A stretch of DNA of 64,000 nt from Trichostrongylus colubriformis (GCA_963978905.1 OZ022256.1:21949743-22013742); one strand, 5' to 3'; numbered from the stretch's first letter, positions 20,901 to 32,692 are shown. Made by a program: numbers and translations. The notes: a model not told the origin generated them from the letters alone.

Positions 20901-21004
20901 ATTGAGAATCCCACTTTTGCTGCGACGCGAGATATGAATTTGAGGTCAGACAGACGCACACACACCAACAAACAAACTGAGCCGATTATATAAAGCAGGA
21001 TATC

Positions 21005-23374
21005 AGTAGCGAGTTGTGAATCAGAATCGGACAAAAAGCTGACAAACAATCTTATTATTGGCTCTTGCCATGCTTTGCAATAGGTTGCGTTTGCTACCGT
21101 TCAATATCAGTATCTCCGTCTTACCCCACGTATCAGCTACATATAAATGCCAAAGCTCCGCTGTCAATCTAATGAGAGCAACGAACTCGGTGAAATCCCC
21201 TCCTGACGCTCTCCGTCATTCTGTATCGATTTTGTATCAATTTTTATCAGCCTCAGTCGTTCGCTAGTGGTGTTCCCTTACCAACTCACAATTTTTGTCA
21301 TCGCTTCACTGTCAACCCACAAAGAGCAAAAACTTAAGAAATTCGCCTCTGGACGCTCTTAATCAGTAGCCAAACATTAATCCTCTGGTGCACCCTGGAT
21401 GACCAACCATTTCTCTGATGCACCACTACATTGCTTGCAAAAACCATCATTGATGCGACGTAATTTATGAATTTCGTGACAAACGCACTGGTAAAAAATT
21501 CAAACTCAAGTCAGCAAGGTCGATCTACCTATTAGTTCAATGACTCGTGATAGGAAGCAGCATGACTTGACTCCTCATAATATGATGGAACGGTCCAATT
21601 CCATCAAAAAGAGGAATAACAACCTTCGGGCTATTTCTTCGCAAAACAATCATCAATTGACGTGACCAGCTCTTGAATGATGACTTCAACGCCATTAAGC
21701 GAATGAATTCCAAGCTGTACTACACAGGGCCCACGCCGCCTTACCAAAAACCAGTAGCAAAAGAGAGGATTTGCTTTCACGAGTACTTCAGTGCTTCATC
21801 TACTTTGCTTTCCAAAGGTTTACACTCGCGACCATGATTTCTGTTCTGGCAACTCATCACAACTGGGGCATCTATGTTCTCCATTTTCCCACAGGCACTT
21901 TACAAGCAGATTGCCTGCTCTTGTTAGCTACTGCATCTAGGACCTGCTTCATTTTAAGAGGCACATTCGATTATAAGCGGTGATGAGTCAAGTGCACCTG
22001 CTACACCATTGACTGCAGGCATTCTAATACATCACCGACTGTTTCAATTGTATCACATGCCACCTATAAAGCTTCCAACAAAAGTTCTGCACATTCTTCA
22101 TTAGACGGAATTTCATGTAATCACCCATCGGTGCTGCCCCCAGAAAGCAGGCCGCGAAATCAGCAGAAACCATTCATCACTGCAAGGCTAATAACTTTCG
22201 TCGTGAGTTGCCTTGCAGTGATGAATGGTTTCTGTGCAGCTAGTACCGAAGTCAAAGATGAATGATGAGCTCCGAATGGGCTATATGGGGTGTGTACAAA
22301 ATGGTACGAATGAAAATTCTCACATCTATATGTGCGAAACAACGTTAACGAGACAACGTTGTACTTAGACTTATGAGACACACTGAATGATTCTGCATAA
22401 CAAGCTTCAAAGTATATGCTATGTTCCACAATCAGTTTTTTTAAATACATTCATAGAAATAATCAGTTAGAAAAAAACCGCACTAACTTTTTTGGTTGCC
22501 TAATATGTTGTCATGCAGACTGCGGAATGACTTTTCGCTTGGCGCCACGTTGATCTTCCATGTGTAGGTGCCTTACGCAAAACATGACCTAGCTTGGTGG
22601 TAAGGCTTGCTACCTGACATAGCCGGTCTCTGTGCATAAGACCTTGTTGAAGTGTTCCTTTGCGCTGCCAGCAGTCGTTAATAAGATAACCATTTCCCCT
22701 TATTGAGCCCCCATAGTATTATTGAGACATTGTTGCGCTTCATTTTAGCGGATCATAACGAAGCAGACAGAGTCTTGTTAGGGGAAATTTTGTGCAGTAT
22801 TAGAAAGAGTCATCACAATAAATAGCTCACTCGTGTAATAAATAGCCAATTTTGATGATCGTGGTTGCTTTAACAAAATGAATTCTTCTATTATATATCA
22901 ATGATTGGCTCTGAAAAGACACCTGTTTGAAGTTGCATCCCATTCGTGTCGATGATTGACTGCAGTTCGTCGGCATCTTAATAGGCAATAGTATAGATAA
23001 TGTCTCACATAGTTTTCCGATGGTTAAACCACACGGAATGACTGACAGATAAGAGAGGAATAAAGAAACTGTGCGCATGTGTGTAAGTTTAAGGCTAGGA
23101 AAATCCTTCCTTCTCCTTCTCCTCCGATTCTGCAAGCTCTAAAACTTGTCGAAGGCGTCTTCACACACGGTGGCAGCACCGATGCCTTTTCTATGATTCA
23201 AATGGTTAACACCTCCATGCAACAAAAGCGACTACAAAGAAAGTCATTGATGCGCTCTGGCATTGTCAGAAGTGATTAAGCTATTTCCGTCCAAACGGCT
23301 TTACAAATCTCGTTGTCTAAAAAGGTCCGAGAGACGTGATTCTCCAAAAGACATTTCCTTTTTGAGGCTTACAA
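21005..23374. other. Stretch without a supported gene
   Basis: About 2.4 kb. The first 300 bases still contain degraded repeat-D units (CCTGACGCTCTCCGTCATTC). ORFs up to 102 codons (22827-23135 minus) show no motif. One perfect hairpin is listed separately. Confidence 0.5.
22164..22234. repeat. Perfect 24-bp hairpin with 23-nt loop
   Basis: CAGAAACCATTCATCACTGC at 22164 is exactly complementary to the sequence ending at 22234. Arms 22164-22187 and 22211-22234 have no mismatch. Size resembles a pre-miRNA or a tiny foldback element; there is no second copy in the window. Confidence 0.75.
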
Positions 23375-23584
23375 GGAAAAGCTCCCGGGTCACCGTGGCC
23401 ATTCAAGATGAGTTGTGTATCCTCCTATGCAGTTTCGAACGGGGATCTCAAATCTGCCCTGCAAATCTGCTAAACGATTCTGGAAAGGAAGTTACGGAGC
23501 CTGAAAGTCCTGAAAGATACGGCGCAAACCGCAGGTGCTGGTCGTATGTATATGGCTCGAGAAGTGATGCTGGCAGTGGTTGGA

Positions 23585-23655
23585 TGGAGCAGCTGGTAGC
23601 GTGACGGGCTACAAATTGGGGCATGAGGGTTCGAATCCTTGATGCATATGCTAGT
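23585..23655 (+). repeat. tRNA-like module (SINE-type), left arm
   Basis: GGAGCAGCTGGTAGCGT resembles a D-arm/A box and GAGGGTTCGAATCCTTG a T-arm/B box, about 40 bases apart. The acceptor halves do not pair well, so this is not a functional tRNA gene. A near-identical module is at 25075-25140 on the minus strand. Confidence 0.5.
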
Positions 23656-25074
23656 TTTGCTTTTGCTTTGAGTGTTTTCTAAACGCTTGCAAAACGCTTT
23701 TACGCTTCATCAAAGCATCCCGTGCCCCCCACTAATGAGTAATCTGTTATTGGTTCTTTCCTGCATAATTGAACATTCTGCCCATCTTTTTTACCCTATT
23801 GTTCTTCGATTGTGGCGAATTTGGCGTTGTTGCGTAAAATGACTATGATATTCGTGTTCAGGGGCCCGAATTACCCCTCTGTGCAAATTTTCAGCCAAAT
23901 CGAGTTTTTGGCCCAACTTCGGAAAATTGGGGGTGCCGAGGGGATAAGTCGTAGTTTTTGAATTTTTTTCTACAAAAAATCATGCAACCTGAACAATGAC
24001 AATCTAAACACATCTATTACAGATGTTCATGACAAATATGGGCGTAACAGGCGTCATATAAGGGCATTTTCCCGGCAAGGGTCAACGACTTCTCCTTCGT
24101 TGAATGGGCTGCCAACCAATAGCCCATGAATTTTTCCGAAATTCGGTCAAGTTCTCGAATTGGTTAAAAACCTCTTCATTGGGATAATTTTATTCCCTGA
24201 ACACGAAAAACACACTGGTTCTGCACGAGAGCGACTGGCTCGCGCGCTATGGGCTCCCGAACTTACCGCGTAATAGGATTATTTGTTCAGAAAAACCTCC
24301 ATAACTTCACTACCAGAATAGTTTAGCAGATTTGGAGAGCAGAATTGAGATCCCCGTTCAAAACTACATAGAAACGTACACAATTGATTTTGAATGGCTA
24401 GGCAGCGGAGTTACGGAGCGTTTCATGAATCTACAGGTCTATTACAGGGTACGTTCGGAAGTCTATGGCGCGCGAGCAAGACGTTTTCGCGAAAAATCAG
24501 ATCCATTCTCGTTTTTATGGGACCAAACTTCCCCACTGTACAAGCTTTTAGCCAATTCGAGAACTTGACCGAATTTCGGAAAAATTCATGGGCTATTGGT
24601 TGGCAGCCCATTCGACGAAGGAGAAGTCGTTGACCCTTGCCGGGAAAATGCCCTTATATGACGCCTGTTACGCCCATATTTGTCATGAACATCTGTAATA
24701 GATGTGTCTAGATTGTCATTGTTCAGGTTGCATGATTTTTTGTAGAAAAAAATTCAAAAACTACGACTTATCCCCTCGGCACCCCCAATTTTCCGAAGTT
24801 GGGCCAAAAACTCGATTTGGCTGAAAATTTGCACAGAGGGGTAATTCGGGCCCCTGAACACGAATATCATAGTCATTTTACGCAACAACGCCAAATTCGC
24901 CACAATCGAAGAACAATAGGGTAAAAAAGATGGGCAGAATGTTCAATTATGCAGGAAAGAACCAATAACAGATTACTCATTAGTGGGGGGCACGGGATGC
25001 TTTGATGAAGCGTAAAAGAGTTTTGCAAGCGTTTAGAAAACACTCAAAGCAAAAGCAAAACTAGCAAATGCATC

Positions 25075-25140
25075 AAGGATTCGAACCCTCATGCCCCAAT
25101 TTATAGCGCGTCACACTACCAGCTGCTCCATCCAACCACT
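25075..25140 (-). repeat. tRNA-like module (SINE-type), right arm
   Basis: Inverted partner of the module at 23585, with the B-box-like GGTTCGAATCC intact. Confidence 0.5.
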
Positions 25141-25344
25141 GCCAGCATCACTTCTCGAGCCATATACGACCAGCACCTGCGGTTTGCGCCGTATCTTTCA
25201 GGACTTTCAGGCTCCCGTAGCTTCCTTTCCAGAATATTTGGAGGGCAGATTTGAGATCCCCGTTCGAAACTGCATAGGAGGATACACAACTCATCTTGAA
25301 TGGCCACAGTGACCCGGGAGCCTTTCCTTTTAGGGAACTGAATG

Positions 25345-27480
25345 TGAACAGGCTCTATTGCCACATTCTTGCGAAATGATCTCACTGATTTTGATTCTCG
25401 GTTTGTTGCTTTTCGAGCCCCACCACACAATGATGACGAGGCATCACAAAGCGGAACAAAAATCGATCATTTCACGTTGCAGCCATTATGTATTCCAAGC
25501 CTGCGCATGTAATCCTGGATATCAACTAGGTTATGCGAGCAAATGACAATAGGAGTTCTGCTGTAGGAGGGCACTCACTGAAGCCGGCATTAGGCTGAGC
25601 AGCAAAGTATAGATGTCGATCATCGGAACTGAGGAGGAATATGATGCCTTTCTTGCACTGGTCGTCCATATGCCACAATCGACTGAGATCATTAGCAAGC
25701 TGTTGTGAACCCTGAATAACGTCATTTGATAAATGAAATATTTCACAAGCAATATGGCAGATGCTAAGGGATGTTAAAGGCAACGGAAGGGGGTAATTTT
25801 GGCCTACGGTAGAACAGACGTAGTTCGGACGAGTTTAACTGGCCGCCATTGCCCAAACTCGCCAATTTGACGCATTGGCATGTTGCCAAGAGGAGATATA
25901 TTTTTATTATGAAGATGTTCTTTCCTTTCACCTTTCCTTTGTTTTCTCTGATATTGTTTCTAGATATACTTGCATGTATGCTAATGTAGTTGGGAATGGG
26001 CAGTCCACTGCGCTGGCAGTCAGGTGCTACAACTAACGTTGGCCCGCGGCCCGTCTGCTACACCGGACAACTCGGAAAGCCTGTGCGTGGATGCGAATGG
26101 GATGCGAATACACACCGCAGCGTCGCACTTTTGAATTCGGGTTTTTCCAAAGAATATCTCTTCTAACCTTCTGCGTTCGTTACAAGATGCTCATTTCTTT
26201 GCATCTTTTTCTTGTTTCGGACCCCTTCCGGTTCCTTTAAAGGTAGGGCACTCGATCTCAAATCACAGAAACAGGTAATTGCGATATTAGCTCCTACAAT
26301 AACTTGCAGACAATCCGATGTTCAAGTCACTCATCTCATCTAATCTTATCTTCTGGCACGAATTCGTCAATTCCGAAGGAATAGCAGGCTTACTTGATTT
26401 GGGCGCTACCACTCACTGCTACGACTCCGTGTCACTTATGAATGAACCAGCTGAGCTATTGCACAGCACTGCGTAAATAACACGAGAGAATTATGTGTTG
26501 CGGGAACGGCCGATAGTGACCAACCGGTATCAAAGAAGTTTCATAAATAACATGAATTCACACTGCGATAAGGCAGCGTTCATAGTTTTGGAATCCGCAG
26601 AATTGCAGAATGACTGCGGCAAATAACCATTTCGACCTCTTATCCTTCCCTTGTTAAGTAAGTCTAGCAGCCGATACCCATTACTGTTGTTGCTTGTGCT
26701 GCGAAAGCAAATGAATCACTTGCCTCGCTATCACAAAATGAGATCGAAACTTGATTATCACCGTAAATCGCACGTCAAAAGCTCAGCAAAAAGGCAACAT
26801 CGGTCATTTTTCTATTACACAGTTCTACTGAGTTAAATTAATAATGAATAATTCGCACAGTACTGTGCGATAGCCCAACTGGTATAAATATAATATATAA
26901 TATATAATATATAATCGCTCGTCTTATCAGTGACAGAAGTCGACTGGCCACGCGGTACAGTTAGAATAGGGGAATATTGTTGAAGATGATATTGATAGTC
27001 TGAAAACTAGGGTTATCGATAAAGTAGATCCCTTCTCCCAAGTACTGATTCTCTTACCGACCCCTTTTTATGCCTTCAGACTCCAGAGTCCTTCCGACGG
27101 TACAATGAGTTTGTTATTGATCGTATTGGTTTACTGTAGCCTAGAAGCAGAAGAGTTGAATGTTTATTACACCACGAATCTGCTAAAGCTAGAATACTGA
27201 CGATGAGAATAATGATGATGAGTGACGACGGTGAGGATGAAGTTATTGTTAGAAGACAGCGAGTGTAGCGCCTGGAGAACGATCCGAGCTGAGAACTTCC
27301 CCGGTCACGTCTTCGTCCCTTTTTATGCGACCCCGCCGAGAGACGCAGAGCAACATCTGTAAAAACATCGGTAAAACATTCAATAGATCTGCCGGATGAT
27401 AAAGGAATCTAAAAAAACTAATCAATGAATGAACAAAATCTTTCTGACCATATAAGCAAGAGAGTAGCGTATTTCGCTAC
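25345..27480. other. Stretch without a supported gene
   Basis: Around 2.1 kb with only short overlapping ORFs. 26640-26880 resembles parts of 15450-15620 and ends in AGCCCAACTGG, so it is probably a relic of the same dispersed repeat. A short TATAATA repeat lies at 26885-26915. Confidence 0.5.
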
Positions 27481-27949
27481 ACTCCATGGTATTGCTGAAG
27501 TAGCTCAGGCTTATCCATGTACTTGTGAAGAATGCCCTTGGGACGACTAAGAGCAAGAGCTCTGTTGTCTGGTAACCACTCGTGATCCTTCTTCAAAGAG
27601 AGTCGAACAACATAACCTCAATCTCTCTTTTCAATGGTGTTGTTAAAATCTTTCAGGACCTGAACGTTAATGAGAACTTTCTTCTTTTTCTCTGGTCGAC
27701 AGTATTCTTTTTCCACATCATGAGGCTGAATTGTCCAGTGATGCTCCCACTGACCAAGATTATCTAGGTACTGATCCGACTCGATTGTATGCACCGATGA
27801 ATCCGTATTTTATGTATCATTTTTTGTGTCCGAGAGTCGTTTTCCAAAGATCATGTACCCTAGAAGTGTCGGTGCGAGGATAAGGCCAGAAGGAAGGACA
27901 TAGTTTTCCCTTTCAAATTTATGAAATTCCATGGCTGGTCATCCAAGAA

Positions 27950-28465
27950 CTATTTCTGGTGGTTGGCCTTCTCTTGGAGCGGAGTACTCAGAGCGATGCG
28001 CTCATCGCGAATGAATTGTAGATCTCTTTCTTCGAGGTATCCCTTACATTGGGTTTTTGTAAGATCGTCGTAAGTGTAAACACATAAAATGTGTTGAGTA
28101 CCTGTGGAGACCCAGACACGTAGAGATGTGTCAATGCATCCAATTTCTTTGGGAGATTTTGCCCCGAATGTGTGTAGTCTCATTGTAACCACATCATTTT
28201 TAGGTAGATTTAGTTCCTTCGCTAGATTTGCGCCAATGAATGATCGATCCGCACGCGTTAAAAGTACATGTATTCTGATCAGCTCTTGTGTGCGTGGATG
28301 CACAGTATGCAAACTTCCTGTGAAAAGGAAAATTCGTTCAATTTGGTTTTTCGAGGTCACTGTGAGGTCTGCAACTTCGTCCTCCCTGAGTTTTTCGTTT
28401 TCACACATTGTGAGAATTTGTTGAGCGCGTGGCGCTCTTCTTCTGTTGTCTTTTTTTCCGTTCAC
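27950..28465 (-). pseudogene. BEL/Pao protease region (DUF1758), copy 4
   Basis: 171 open codons. The active-site stretch reads HVLLTRADRSFIGANLAKEL: the D-(S/T)-G of retropepsins has become TRA, so the catalytic aspartate is lost, although the fold sequence around it is well kept. The downstream YLEERDLQFIRDERIAL matches the family's continuation toward the flap region. Confidence 0.7.
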
Positions 28466-28592
28466 GGAATTCTGTGATAGCGTACGTTCATTTCTTTGCG
28501 ATACTATACGTTCTGTGTTCTGCGGGTTTTGCGGTGTTTGGAAACAAGCTAAGGTATGGTGCTTTTTTCAGCATTTCATACATCCCTTACTT

Positions 28593-29159
28593 TTACATTC
28601 GATGAAGGTTTGTCTTTTTGATCCAATTCTGTTGACCAATGTTCACTGCTATCGCAGTAGAAGCAAAAGGCGAACGTTCTTTACTCGCTAATGCTGATTT
28701 TTGTGATGGTTCTACTGCACCGCGAAAAAATTCTTTTCTTTTTGGCATGCGCTTCTCGATTTCTTCCTCATGTTTTATGACAATGTCCAGTGTCGTCATT
28801 AGCTTCTTCGTGGTCCACACCTCTCCTTGAGACATGGATACTTTTTCTTTCAGAGTCCTTCTCTGGATGGACTCTGTGAACTTATATAATATCTTGGATG
28901 AAAGCCACGGGCTTTCCAAATTCTCACCTTTGCTTTGTAACTGGGTGGTGATTGCACACAGTTGATCGAAGAGCTTGCGCTGATCCTTCAGCTGCAAGCT
29001 TTTGGTGCTCCAGCGCTCTAATTGTAGGTGAAGACTAGTGACAATATTCTGGACGTTTCCGTACTTTTCTTTCAGGAAATTTACCACAGCGGCGTAATTT
29101 GCTGAAGTAACTTGGAAACGGGCGATAGATTCGCGTGCTTCTCCTTTCAGCGCCTTCAA
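28593..29159 (-). pseudogene. BEL/Pao gag core (DUF1759), copy 4
   Basis: 188 open codons start KALKGEARESIARFQVTSAN and YAAVVNFLKEKYG, the best-conserved stretch of DUF1759. They continue with the helical region (LERWSTKSLQLKDQRKLFDQ) and a C-terminal TTKKLMTTLDIVIKHEEEIE. This is the longest uninterrupted gag segment in the window. The zinc knuckle should follow near 28500-28600 but is degraded. Confidence 0.75.
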
Positions 29160-29234
29160 GAGGTAGTTGTATTTTTGTAAATCAGGAATCGGGAGTAAAT
29201 GTACTGTTACGTCGAACAGCTCCCAGAAGCTATC

Positions 29235-29695
29235 TCATTGCCAGGCCTTCCCACTGGATTCCGGCAGCGGACGTCGTGGAAGTTCTGCCATAGAAAGAAT
29301 TGCTCGTTGTAAGGTTGATCCCACTTTACTTCCAGTGCGTTCTTGCGTGTACAAATGCTGTTTGTTGTCTTCCAGCTTCATGAGGAAATCTTCAACTTTT
29401 GTCATGACTTCCTGTGTGTTAGTAACGTATTCCAGGACCTTTTTCTCTTCTTCCTTTGAAATGGAGTTTTTGAGGTTATCTACAGCTGCAGTGAAGTCAT
29501 AAAGCGCCTTTTTAAAGCGTTTTGACAAGTTTTAATCTCTACATCTGCACTATGGATACTTCCCATCCTATCTACACTTTCTTTGACATTTTCGGTTTGC
29601 ACATCACCTACTGAGGCATACTTAACTAATAGTTCCGATAGAGCGTTACAATGCTTTGTCAAAACTCGTTTCCGAACCGTCAATGTTGTAGGCAT
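29235..29695 (-). pseudogene. BEL/Pao gag N-terminal region, copy 4
   Basis: Begins at ATG 29695 with PTTLTVRKRVLTKHCNALSE, a typical first line of nematode BEL/Pao gag. A second frame (29528-29235) continues with a long charged helix (NSISKEEEKKVLEYVTNTQE). One frameshift near 29500 separates the two. Gag builds the particle. Confidence 0.65.
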
Positions 29696-30300
29696 TGTTT
29701 GGTATAAGTTTTCAATAGTGGAACTTGACGAGAGACTGATTTGCGTTAAAGTGATGTTCTGATCAACCTAGATGCACTGATGCGCAGGTAGTAACTGTGA
29801 TCAAAAGTGAGAGAGAAGTGTTGTTCCAAGGCTAAAGGAAGTGTGTCCTAGTTAGGAAGGATGCGTCCAATATGCACTACAACGATTTGTAATGCTCACC
29901 TCTCTCCTTCCTGCCTGTCCAGTGGCAGTATTTCATGTACCTGTAACTATCCAGGCACTTTTGCACTTTTTGTTCCCCACGGCGCTACACCTGCTTGGAC
30001 CTACATAAATCCCACCCTTTAAGCTCAGACAATCAAAAAAGAGCTCGTGTGGCGTGGCTAGCGTGGGTTCGAGCAGATGTAGCATAGTGATGGCGCCTTG
30101 TAGCAGCCCAAATAAAGGGAACTTCGATACTTACTAAGGATCTACTGTCTCAAGAAAGTAAGTCGACTCATCTCATTGCAGCGTGACCTCTTTGGAAGGG
30201 ACCCTGTCAGACACGTTTTACGATTCTTTTTTGAGCTGAAGCCCCACACATATTTATTTTTTGTATATATTAGCTTGATGTAATAAACTATTGGTAAACG
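29696..30300. other. Probable BEL/Pao copy 4 leader and 5' LTR, not delimited
   Basis: Directly upstream of the gag ATG there is no ORF. Expected LTR signals are present in part (on the minus strand TGTGTGGGGCTTCAGC near 30245 and an AT-rich ATTTATGTAGG near 30007), but no second LTR is available for comparison. Confidence 0.3.
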
Positions 30301-31130
30301 TAATGTTATGTACTTGTAGAGATGTCATTTTACGTACTACACCGGTGGACGGCGAAACAGGTACTCAGTACCGTGTATCCGGGGCTCGTCTGGTACAGTG
30401 TTTCAACTGCTGCAGATGTCGTGGTGGTGTTGTTGAAGATGATTCTACAAGGGCGATCGTAAAGCAATGGCTAGCGGAGTCGCTAACCGCTTTTCTTTCT
30501 TTAGAATCTACGACTTTGACTAAGCGCATCTGATTCCTGATACTTGCAGAATTTGCGCCATACTTGTTTAGGGTCAGAAGATTCGCTCTTTCTCTTTGTC
30601 ACCGACATATCGGATCGGTTTGCGCAAACCACTATCCCTCTGAGGGCAAGTCGTTCACATGGGGCATACTAGTGAGGTTGGTCTTTGTATAAGCTCTCGC
30701 GGGTACCTTTACTACTTCTTTCTCATCAAGTATATTTCGCTTTAAATAAAGCACGGGAAGTCTCAAGAAACAAGCCTTGTTTTTTCCACATTCAAAGGGT
30801 GCCCTTTTCCATCACACTCTTCCGAAGTGCGCCATTTCGCTCCCATTTCAAACTGGGCACTGGAATGGGCACCATTGCTCAGATCAGCGCTTTTACCTTC
30901 ACCTAAGTACCTGATATTAACTCGAACGGCTTGAAGGATGGAAGGTACTCATGCTTCGGGAGGGGCTTAACGGAATTTGAATCCTTGACTGTGTTAGTGG
31001 AGCGGCGCCCTCTACACCACCTCTCTCCCCCTTTTAAAATACAAAAGGTAGTAAGGGCAGGAAGAAGAAAAAACACTTCCAATACAAAAGGTAGTAAGGG
31101 CAGAAAGAAGAAAAAAACACTTCAAATAAC
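30300..31130. other. Stretch without a supported gene
   Basis: Short ORFs only. A direct repeat of TACAAAAGGTAGTAAGGGCAG with AAGAAGAAAAAA occurs twice at 31041-31120. Confidence 0.45.
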
Positions 31131-31136
31131 TTCTGA

Positions 31137-31470
31137 CAGCCGTATGAAGCAATCGAAAAGTCAGTTGTTTCAGGTATTTTTCCCACTACATGCCTCTCCG
31201 GAGATAGTTGAACCTCAAGATTTCAGGTGCTGCACAACATCTTGTGAAATCGTCTGCCCAACATTCTATGATCTTACAGAAGCTCAATAGCAGACCAGAT
31301 GCACACGTACTACGCCTGCTAAAAGAGGATCTCGAAACAGCGAAATCAAAGATCTTCTCTTCAAATGCTCTGTGTGGTGATGATAATAGTGATAGAGACG
31401 TTTTATAAGGCATTGATTTCTATTTGCACATTGCACATTAAACCACTTACATGCACCACTGCAGCAAAAT
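31137..31470 (+). pseudogene. Third copy of the hAT two-exon unit
   Basis: A short end of exon 1 with donor GTTTCAG/GTATTTTT (about 31137-31176) is followed by exon 2 at 31227-31408 after TTTCAG: GAAQHLVKSSAQHSM, ILQKLNSRPDAHVLRLLKED and ETAKSKIFSSNAL, then a stop. Homology continues to about 31470 (TGCACCACTGCAGCAAAATT). Orientation is that of hAT B and opposite to the nearby hAT fragment C, so this is a separate or inverted piece. Exon 2 frame is intact. Confidence 0.6.
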
Positions 31471-31751
31471 TATAACACGTTCAACAACAATCGAGGCTCC
31501 GAAATATTTATTCAAAAACTCGAAAAACCCCCAAAAAGTTTCGAAAGTTTTTGAAAACACTTTTACGATATTTCGGCGTTTAACGACTTCTTCAGGCCTG
31601 GAACTGTGGAAGTTAGCTAAACTATATGATATACGTTGTATATCACTGCTTATGACCCCGTCTTAAAAACTTTTTGGCGTGATCACCCTGCCAAAAGACG
31701 TATAGTGCAGAAATTAAAGAATCCACCCGGTTTCACCCTTAAAAAGTCTAG

Positions 31752-31817
31752 GACGGGTGGAAGAGTCTACTGTCGACCCAGTCTATGTGACTGGGTCGAC
31801 AGTAGACTCTTCCACCC
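31752..31817. repeat. Perfect foldback with 28-bp arms
   Basis: GGGTGGAAGAGTCTACTGTC through ACCCAGT is followed, after CTATGTG, by its exact reverse complement. CGGGTG ends recall MITE termini; no target duplication was found beside it. Confidence 0.75.
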
Positions 31818-32479
31818 GCGAAGAATGTATGAGCACATGTCAAGAGCTCCTTTGTGCGAATGCAGGCGTAGCGACATTTAACCGACAAACAAACAAGTTC
31901 CAGCACTAATATGTAAGGCTGTGACAATAACAATAGAGCTGTGACATCGCTCTCTGTTCAAAATTGAACCTTCTTATTTCAGACTTATCGAGACGCCGTC
32001 AACCTTCCCGCAGGCTTCGGTGATATCGAGACACTCAGAGAAGGCGGTTTCGGTTACGGAAATTATACTGCACGTCGATCCTCTTTAGTTTTTTTGTCAA
32101 CTATTTTTCATTCTCTCTATTTATGAGATATTGCAACAATTCGTTGCAATTGGACCCAATACAAAAGTTTCATACGACCCCACTCTCTCTAGTGGCTTCT
32201 CTTTTCATACTTTGTCCTTTCGTGCTTTTTTGGATGTGCACCCTAACGCCATGGCTTTTTGAATTTGTACCAACAAGATGCTTCTGAGCTGGGAGTGCCA
32301 TGTAGATGGGTCCTGGAGCGATAATCATGAGGAATTCCTTATTTTTGGGTTCGATTCCTGACGTGTAGGTGCTCATCCCTTATTCTCCGTTTCAATCCCT
32401 CATTAACCACCAGTTCTTCGAAATATCATTATGTTCTCGTTTCATTGTGAGTTGGCGGAAAATTTCGTCACACTTTTTT

Positions 32480-32692
32480 CTAGACAAACTGACAATATTT
32501 TTCCCCAGCGTTTGAGCAGCTTATGTGCCGAAACGAGGGTATCACTGGGACGTCTATGAATGTGGGCGCTGGTCTTCTGAATCCTTCCGGCCGGGTGATT
32601 TTCCGCGAGCACGATCTACAAATGTCAGTAGTCAAAAGGCATAAAGTACAAGCTATACAAAGGGTGAAGACGACTGTCTGCCCACAATGCAT
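32480..32692 (-). CDS. Possible small secreted protein
   Basis: A 70-codon ORF on the minus strand begins MHCGQTVVFTLCIACTLCLL, which looks like a signal peptide, and continues with five more cysteines (CRSCSRK, HISCSN, KYC). Secreted cysteine-rich peptides are common in hookworms. Against it: overlapping plus-strand ORFs at 32523-32747 and 32687-33082 are as long or longer, and there is no homologue in the window. A guess based on the hydrophobic start. Confidence 0.2.
   Translation of the reverse strand: MHCGQTVVFTLCIACTLCLLTTDICRSCSRKITRPEGFRRPAPTFIDVPVIPSFRHISCSNAGEKYCQFV

Larger units (their letters stand above)
14017..21004. repeat. Repeat unit D with inverted ends, split by hAT B
   Basis: The sequence at about 14017-14235 (ATATCCTACTTATATAATCGG, GTGTGTGTTTGACC, then GCAGCTGATAAGGGCTG) is repeated in reverse complement at about 20780-21004. 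The resemblance is roughly 75-80 percent by eye. Inside, units containing GACGCTCCTTATCGAAT recur. hAT B lies within. The unit may be a non-autonomous transposon with long inverted ends or two inverted dispersed repeats; no target duplication was found at its edges. Confidence 0.5.
23375..25340. mobile_element. Large palindromic (foldback) element, about 2 kb
   Basis: Sequence from about 23375 to 24320 is repeated in reverse complement from about 25340 to 24390. Most of the arms (for example TTGGCGTTGTTGCGTAAAAT) are nearly identical; the innermost 150 bases are more diverged. The short centre at about 24320-24390 contains a further inverted copy of the outer-end module (GGGATCTCAAATCTGCC type). 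No ORF of note. A tRNA-like module lies in both arms. Confidence 0.75.
27490..29695 (-). mobile_element. BEL/Pao retrotransposon copy 4, 5' part
   Basis: Minus-strand gag N-terminus (29695-29235), gag core (29159-28593), protease region (28465-27950) and the lead-in to reverse transcriptase (about 27690-27490, VVRLSLKKDHEWLPDNRALA) follow in order. Homology stops near 27480, so most of pol is gone. A 5' LTR or leader should lie in 29700-30300. Confidence 0.8.

Noticed and set aside
23585..23655. A functional tRNA gene
   Set aside because: D-arm-like and T-arm-like sequences are present, but the acceptor ends do not pair and the same module is repeated in inverted foldback arms; a SINE-like module explains it better.
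29700..30300. A defined 5' LTR of BEL/Pao copy 4
   Set aside because: Position is right but there is no second LTR, primer-binding site or clear TG...CA border to fix it.
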